Source: an uncultured Eubacteriales bacterium (GTDB lineage: Bacteria > Bacillota > Clostridia > Oscillospirales > Acutalibacteraceae). From it: a DNA stretch of 19,516 nucleotides. A program made the position numbers and the translations under genes. A model generated the notes under the pieces. It was given only the letters and a program-made list of their open reading frames with translations, searched no databases and was not told where the DNA came from. Each line of letters begins with the position of its first letter. Position 1 is the stretch's first letter. This document shows positions 16,263-19,516 of this stretch, piece after piece. Where the stretch lies: assembly GCA_934552855.1 (NCBI GenBank), contig CAKTEU010000031.1, positions 1 through 19,516 on the forward strand, read 5' to 3'.

Positions 16263-16289
16263 TTAGCTTGCTGAATATTAGAAAGCTAA
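16263..16289. repeat. Second inverted repeat in the marR leader
   Basis: TTAGCTT (16263-16269) and AAGCTAA (16283-16289) are exact complements 13 bases apart, between the main operator and the ribosome site. They share the TTAG core of the main operator, so this may be a second, weaker regulator site, or a stem in the leader RNA. Confidence 0.45.
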
Positions 16290-16309
16290 TTGTTAGAGTT
16301 CTAACAATT
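16288..16309. promoter_or_regulatory. Probable MarR operator
   Basis: AATTGTTAGA and TCTAACAATT are 10-base exact inverted arms separated by two bases. The site starts 5 bases downstream of the -10 box and covers the predicted transcription start, so a bound dimer would block initiation. The size and symmetry are typical of MarR operators. Confidence 0.8.
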
Positions 16310-16313
16310 GTGT

Positions 16314-16342
16314 ATTATATCTGCTTTTCGTTCACATGTCAA
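16314..16342 (-). promoter_or_regulatory. Promoter of the marR-ABC operon
   Basis: On the minus strand TTGACA (16337-16342) and TATAAT (16314-16319) are both exact consensus at the ideal 17-base spacing. Such a strong core promoter next to an operator suggests a tightly repressed, strongly inducible operon. Confidence 0.88.
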
Positions 16343-16373
16343 GGGAAAAACCGGGTTTTAATCTTTGTTAATC

Positions 16374-16415
16374 AAAAACAAAATTCGCCGCAACCGAAAA
16401 CCGATTGCGGCGAAT
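16374..16415 (-). terminator. Terminator of the pyrR-uraA operon
   Basis: On the minus strand ATTCGCCGCAA (16415-16405) pairs perfectly over 11 bases with TTGCGGCGAAT (16393-16383) around an 11-base loop, followed by TTTGTTTTTG. It begins 28 bases past the uraA stop and separates that operon from the marR promoter. Confidence 0.88.
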
Positions 16416-16443
16416 GCTTTATGATTCTTACCGATTTGCTTTT

Positions 16444-17868
16444 TTATTTGTTTGCCTTTGCGGCCTTTTTTTCGTCTGCCGGAGCATTTTCATCTTTGGC
16501 TTTTGAAACAAGGAGGTTTGTGATGATGCCGAGGATAAGAGCGCAGGCGATTGAGGTGAGGGTAACCTTTCCGAAGCTTACGGTGAGTCCGCCGATTCCG
16601 CAGATGAGGATTACGGCAACAACGAAGAGGTTCTTGTTTTCACCAAGGTCAACTTCCTGAATCATCTTGAGACCGCTGACTGCGATGAAGCCGTAAAGCG
16701 TGATGCAAACGCCGCCCATTACACAGTTTGGAATGCTTGCAAGGAAGGTTACGAACGGACCGAAGAAGGAGATTACGATTGCCATAACAGCCGTTGCGAG
16801 GATTGTTACAACCGAAGCGTTTCCGGTGATTGCAACGCAGCCGACCGATTCGCCGTAAGTTGTGTTCGGGCAGCCGCCGAAGAGTGCGCCGGCCATTGAA
16901 CCTACGCCGTCGCCGAGGAGGGTTCTGTGAAGTCCGGGTTCTTCAAGGAGGTCTTTTTCAATGATTGAGGAAAGGTTTTTGTGGTCTGCAATATGCTCTG
17001 CGAAAACTACGAATGCAACCGGAACATATGCAACCGCAACAGTTGCGATATACTGGCCGTTGATTGCCGAAAGTCCTTTTGCGGCTTCAAGGAAGGTGAA
17101 GTCGGGAACCGAGAACCACTGCATATTGTGGAAAACGGTGAAGTCGATAACCTGAAGTGCGGGATTGTTTGTTGCGGTACCGATTACGGTGAAGATTGCG
17201 GCTGTTGCATAGCCTGCGCAGATACCGATAATGAACGGGATAAGCTTTGCCATCTTCTTTCCGTATACCGAACAGAGAACAACGGCGAAAAGGGTAACAA
17301 GGCCGCAGATGAGAGCAACATAAGGGCTTGCGGTTGAAACGGAGGAAACTTCGTCAACAATTGCTCCGTCCTTAACAACCTGAGTTGTAACTTCGGTCAT
17401 TACCTTTCCGAGGGTGAGGTCGGAAACAGCGTTTCCGGCGAGGGAAAGACCGATGATTGAAACAGTCGGTCCGATAACGACTGCCGGCATAAGTTTGTTA
17501 ATCCACTTAACGCCCGCAATTTTGATTACGATTGCGATTACAACATATACAAGGCCGGCGAAAATTGCACCGATGATAAGTCCTGCGTGACCTGCCTGAG
17601 CGGAAGCTGCGCCGCCGAAGGCTGCAAACATTGAACCGATGAAAGCGAACGAGGAGCCGAGGAAGACCGGGCTTCTGAACTTTGTGAAAAGGAGATAGAC
17701 GATTGTGCCGACACCTGCACCGAAAAGTGCTGCCGACTGGCTCATACCGTTGCCGATGATTGACGGAACGGCGATTGTTGCCGCAAGGATTGCAAGCAGC
17801 TGCTGAAGTCCGAAAAGGATCAGCTGGCCAAACTTCGGCTTGTCCTGAACATTGTAAGTGAGTTTCAT
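16444..17868 (-). CDS. uraA: Uracil permease, NCS2/UraA family
   Basis: A proton-coupled importer of uracil (possibly xanthine) in the cytoplasmic membrane. The 474 residues form about 14 membrane segments, beginning with LFGLQQLLAILAATIAVP near residue 20. Key transport residues match UraA: E291 in FAEHIADHK and E340 in NTTYGES, and the substrate-binding GSSFAFIGS (71-79) is present. The C-terminal tail is lysine- and alanine-rich. GGGAGG lies 9 bases before the ATG. Its place 62 bases after pyrR favours uracil over xanthine as substrate and puts it under the pyrR leader attenuator, as for pyrP in Bacillus. A terminator follows. Confidence 0.93.
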   Translation of the reverse strand: MKLTYNVQDKPKFGQLILFGLQQLLAILAATIAVPSIIGNGMSQSAALFGAGVGTIVYLLFTKFRSPVFLGSSFAFIGSMFAAFGGAASAQAGHAGLIIGAIFAGLVYVVIAIVIKIAGVKWINKLMPAVVIGPTVSIIGLSLAGNAVSDLTLGKVMTEVTTQVVKDGAIVDEVSSVSTASPYVALICGLVTLFAVVLCSVYGKKMAKLIPFIIGICAGYATAAIFTVIGTATNNPALQVIDFTVFHNMQWFSVPDFTFLEAAKGLSAINGQYIATVAVAYVPVAFVVFAEHIADHKNLSSIIEKDLLEEPGLHRTLLGDGVGSMAGALFGGCPNTTYGESVGCVAITGNASVVTILATAVMAIVISFFGPFVTFLASIPNCVMGGVCITLYGFIAVSGLKMIQEVDLGENKNLFVVAVILICGIGGLTVSFGKVTLTSIACALILGIITNLLVSKAKDENAPADEKKAAKANK

Positions 17869-17930
17869 TTTTTCAAACCTCCCAAAAATTTTGAATACCT
17901 TTCTTTATAATAATGCGCCGAAACGCAAAA

Positions 17931-18470
17931 TTATCTGCTTTTGATGATTTTTACGCATTCTTCCGTTTCATACGGCATAATGCAAACCTTTATGACCTCG
18001 CTTTTTGAAGTCGGAACATTTTTTCCAACATAGTCCGCACGAATCGGAAGCTCACGGTGTCCGCGGTCAACAAGAACCGCAAGCTGAATTTTTGCCGGCC
18101 TTCCGAATGAAAGTATTGCGTCAATCGCAGCTCTTGCCGTTCTTCCGGTATAAATTACATCGTCAACAAGAACAACCGTCATTCCGTCAACGGAAAAATC
18201 AACGTCGCTTCCGTTGAACTCCGGCTGGTCGCCAACCTGAGAAAGATCATCACGATAAAGAGTGATATCAAGGCTTCCGGTTTTGACCGAAGCACCGAGC
18301 TTTTCAAGATTTTTTGAAATGATGTTTCCAAGCTGTTCGCCTCTGCGCTTGATTCCGACAATGCAAAGGTTTTCTGTTGATTCGTTTTTTTCAACAATCT
18401 GATGTGCAATGCGCATGAGTGCTCTGTCCATTGCAACAACGTCCATAACAACGGGTTCCGTAATAATCAC
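17931..18470 (-). CDS. pyrR: PyrR, pyrimidine attenuation regulator and uracil phosphoribosyltransferase
   Basis: Binds a leader RNA hairpin when UMP is plentiful and so causes early termination; the family also has uracil phosphoribosyltransferase activity. The 179 residues carry the PRPP motif VVLVDDVIYTGRTARAA (99-115) and the PyrR block DRGHRELPIRADYVGKNVPTS (135-155), with TLYRDDLSQVG-like sequence near 70-80. The only upstream start that keeps the full N-terminus is GTG at 18470, but it sits inside TAAGGGGTGAT, which itself resembles a Shine-Dalgarno sequence. Initiation at the ATT codon 18462-18464 would give better spacing. The ATG at 18446 is 23 bases away and would lose conserved residues. 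Confidence 0.95.
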   Translation of the reverse strand: MIITEPVVMDVVAMDRALMRIAHQIVEKNESTENLCIVGIKRRGEQLGNIISKNLEKLGASVKTGSLDITLYRDDLSQVGDQPEFNGSDVDFSVDGMTVVLVDDVIYTGRTARAAIDAILSFGRPAKIQLAVLVDRGHRELPIRADYVGKNVPTSKSEVIKVCIMPYETEECVKIIKSR

Positions 18471-18485
18471 CCCTTAAAAAAGCAT

Positions 18486-18585
18486 AAAAAAATATCTTGC
18501 CCAAAACCGGCAAGACAAACATAACTTCAGGCGCAGAGAGACTGCGCAGCATCTATATGAACATCTTGTCGGTCTCACGGGACCG
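18486..18585 (-). promoter_or_regulatory. PyrR-controlled transcription attenuator
   Basis: Three competing structures are visible on the minus strand. The anti-antiterminator CGGTC-CCGTGA-GACCG (18570-18585) fits the PyrR-binding consensus (TCC and GAGA in the loop). The antiterminator pairs ACCGACAAGA (18564-18573) with TCTTGCCGGT (18506-18515, one mismatch) and encloses a GCGCAG/CTGCGC hairpin (18531-18547). The terminator is a 9-bp stem (18493-18517) followed by seven T. Antiterminator formation uses one arm of each of the other two. PyrR-UMP binding should favour termination, so pyrR and uraA are made when pyrimidines are low. Confidence 0.92.
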
Positions 18586-18607
18586 CCCTTAAAGATTTGT
18601 TTTGTAT

Positions 18608-18636
18608 AATATATCACGCCCGGCAGAAAAAGTAAA
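18608..18636 (-). promoter_or_regulatory. Probable promoter of pyrR-uraA
   Basis: On the minus strand TTTACT (18631-18636) and TATATT (18608-18613) are 17 bases apart, with TG one base before the -10. It places the start about 15 bases before the PyrR-binding hairpin. The -35 box matches only 4 of 6 bases. Confidence 0.55.
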
Positions 18637-18726
18637 GAGAAACTTTTCAAAAAAGTCATTTTTGGTGAAAACGGTCAAAAGAGGCTGAAAAATCAAAAAA
18701 ATTTATGGCAAAAATGTAAGCTTTGT

Positions 18727-18969
18727 TCAAATAATCTCCTGTTCCTTTTCGTCAAACAGTTCGCTGTCAAAAAATTCACGAACGGTTATGTCAAGTCCGT
18801 CGCAAAGCTTTTTGATTGAAACCACACCGGGATTCCTGCTTTTTTCGTTCAACATACTGTATACGGTTGACGGCGAAACGCCCGAAAGATTTGCAAGGGC
18901 GTTTATTGCAATATTCCGTTCGTTGCAAAGTTCAATGATTCTTTTTGCAACAGCTTCCTTTGTCCGCAT
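18727..18969 (-). CDS. Small XRE-family helix-turn-helix regulator
   Basis: An 80-residue protein that is almost entirely a Cro/C1-type helix-turn-helix domain. The core INALANLSGVSPSTVYSML (about 22-40) holds the two DNA-reading helices, followed by NPGVVSIKKLCDGLDITVREFF and an acidic tail (ELFDEKEQE). There is no separate sensing domain, so it probably acts as a dimer on nearby DNA. GGAGG is 5 bases before the ATG. It is divergent from the second XRE gene at 19120, with a 150-base control region between them. Downstream I see no terminator before the pyrR promoter. Its target is unknown; nothing around it looks phage-derived. Confidence 0.88.
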   Translation of the reverse strand: MRTKEAVAKRIIELCNERNIAINALANLSGVSPSTVYSMLNEKSRNPGVVSIKKLCDGLDITVREFFDSELFDEKEQEII

Positions 18970-18992
18970 GGCAGCCTCCTTACGATTTACTC

Positions 18993-19080
18993 ATAACAAT
19001 TCTAAAGTTATTATGAATAAATCGTGTGGGATATATCGCAATTTAAAGCAAAAGATGCTATAATTACAGCATATCCCACA
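18993..19080. promoter_or_regulatory. Shared control region of the divergent XRE genes
   Basis: TGTGGGATAT (19025-19034) and its exact complement ATATCCCACA (19071-19080) are 46 bases apart, start to start, and flank a TATAAT box (19059-19064) that faces the plus-strand gene. The right arm would lie at that gene's transcription start. A smaller inverted pair, ATGCT/AGCAT (19055-19072), surrounds the -10. A third pair, ATAAC/GTTAT (18993-19011), lies nearer the minus-strand gene. I could not identify good -35 boxes for either direction. Confidence 0.6.
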
Positions 19081-19119
19081 TAAAGAGAGGGGAAAAACTG
19101 ATATTACGGAGGTTCCGAT

Positions 19120-19329
19120 ATGAACAAAATGATCGGTCTTGAAACCAAGCGCAAAGAATTTGAACTCAGCCAAAGCAAACTTGCTTCGGCAACAGGCATT
19201 AAACGTGAAACGCTTGCCTTTTTTGAAAGCGGAAAGTGCAGCCCCGACATTGAAACGCTCAGAAAGCTTTCAAATTTCTTTTCCTGTTCAATTGATTATT
19301 TGATCAACGGAAAAGAATTCGGCGAATAA
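19120..19329 (+). CDS. Small XRE-family helix-turn-helix regulator
   Basis: A 69-residue protein consisting of a single Cro/C1-type helix-turn-helix: GLETKRKEFELSQSKLASATG then IKRETLAFFESGKCSPDIETLRKLSNFFSCSIDYLING, covering nearly the full length. It has no ligand domain, membrane segment or peptidase. GGAGG stands 7 bases before the ATG, and TATAAT at 19059 provides a promoter. It is divergent from the XRE gene at 18727-18969 and shares its control region, an arrangement typical of mutually repressing or co-regulated pairs. It is only distantly similar to that neighbour, so a recent duplication is unlikely. Confidence 0.87.
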   Translation: MNKMIGLETKRKEFELSQSKLASATGIKRETLAFFESGKCSPDIETLRKLSNFFSCSIDYLINGKEFGE

Positions 19330-19516
19330 AAAATAATATGCCGCATTTTTAATGCAATTGCGTATTGAAGCCGAACTTGACGACAGATTGCTTTCACAAT
19401 ACATCAACATCGTTTAAAAAGAATATATCAAGAACAAAGAAGGGACTGTCGCATTTAGCGCAGAACAAAGAGTAAAAAGTCAAAATTAAAAATATAATTT
19501 ACGGATGCCGTCAAAA
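19330..19516. other. Right-edge region without a convincing gene
   Basis: AT-rich sequence. A 21-codon frame (ATG at 19352) encodes MQLRIEAELDDRLLSQYINIV and has no ribosome site; it may be a gene remnant. CTGTCGC-ATTTA-GCGCAG (19445-19462) can form a hairpin with one bulged base; read on the minus strand it is followed by TCCCTTCTTTG, so it may be the terminator of a gene to the right. TATAAT at 19493-19498 lacks a matching -35. Confidence 0.3.

Noticed and set aside
18727..19329. Prophage immunity region or toxin-antitoxin system
   Set aside because: Both proteins are bare helix-turn-helix regulators. No integrase, toxin, Cro/CI peptidase or attachment repeat is seen in the window.
19352..19417. 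21-codon ORF resembling the start of a ribbon-helix-helix antitoxin
   Set aside because: It is too short, has no ribosome site, and the likeness is limited to a few residues.
1..19516. tRNA, rRNA, CRISPR arrays, insertion sequences or an origin
   Set aside because: Nothing with the needed repeats, cloverleaf, transposase or DnaA-box clusters was found by eye. A tRNA scan and repeat search would confirm this.

Overview
The window looks like chromosome from a Gram-positive, moderate-GC Clostridia-type bacterium, most likely a gut Oscillospiraceae/Ruminococcaceae relative. This is inferred from gene content, strong GGAGG ribosome sites, near-consensus sigma-A promoters, a PyrR attenuator and a ZTP riboswitch; no rRNA or other taxonomic marker is present. 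Almost everything is on the minus strand.

Positions 107-11575 (minus): one tightly packed purine-synthesis operon, in transcription order purE-purC-purF-purM-purN-purO-purH-purD-purL. It has a consensus promoter, then a ZTP (pfl) riboswitch whose 3' end is shared with an intrinsic terminator, placed just before purE. The operon covers PRPP to IMP except purK and purB. PurH is only the formyltransferase half. The cyclohydrolase step is taken by a separate, archaeal-type PurO-like protein encoded directly upstream of it. PurL is the large single-chain form, so no purS or purQ is needed.

Positions 11580-12060: a divergent, gene-poor stretch with a good plus-strand promoter, a hairpin at the start of the transcript, a doubtful 90-codon ORF and a perfect 17-bp stem that probably ends the next operon.

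Positions 12115-16342 (minus): a MarR-type regulator followed by two translationally coupled ABC half-transporters. Their motifs are those of an asymmetric heterodimeric exporter with one degenerate ATP site. A consensus promoter overlaps a palindromic operator.

Positions 16374-18640 (minus): pyrR-uraA pyrimidine control and salvage, with a complete PyrR anti-antiterminator/antiterminator/terminator leader in front and a terminator behind.

Positions 18727-19329: two small divergent XRE-type regulators sharing a control region with a widely spaced inverted repeat. The remaining right edge (19330-19516) holds no convincing gene.

Most of the window is core nucleotide metabolism in a well-preserved form. 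The points most worth a second look are the ZTP riboswitch governing the whole purine operon, the PurH/PurO division of labour, the divergent XRE pair with its split operator, and the unexplained promoter-hairpin-small-ORF unit at 11632-11950. I see no clear undescribed defence, mobile or biosynthetic system.
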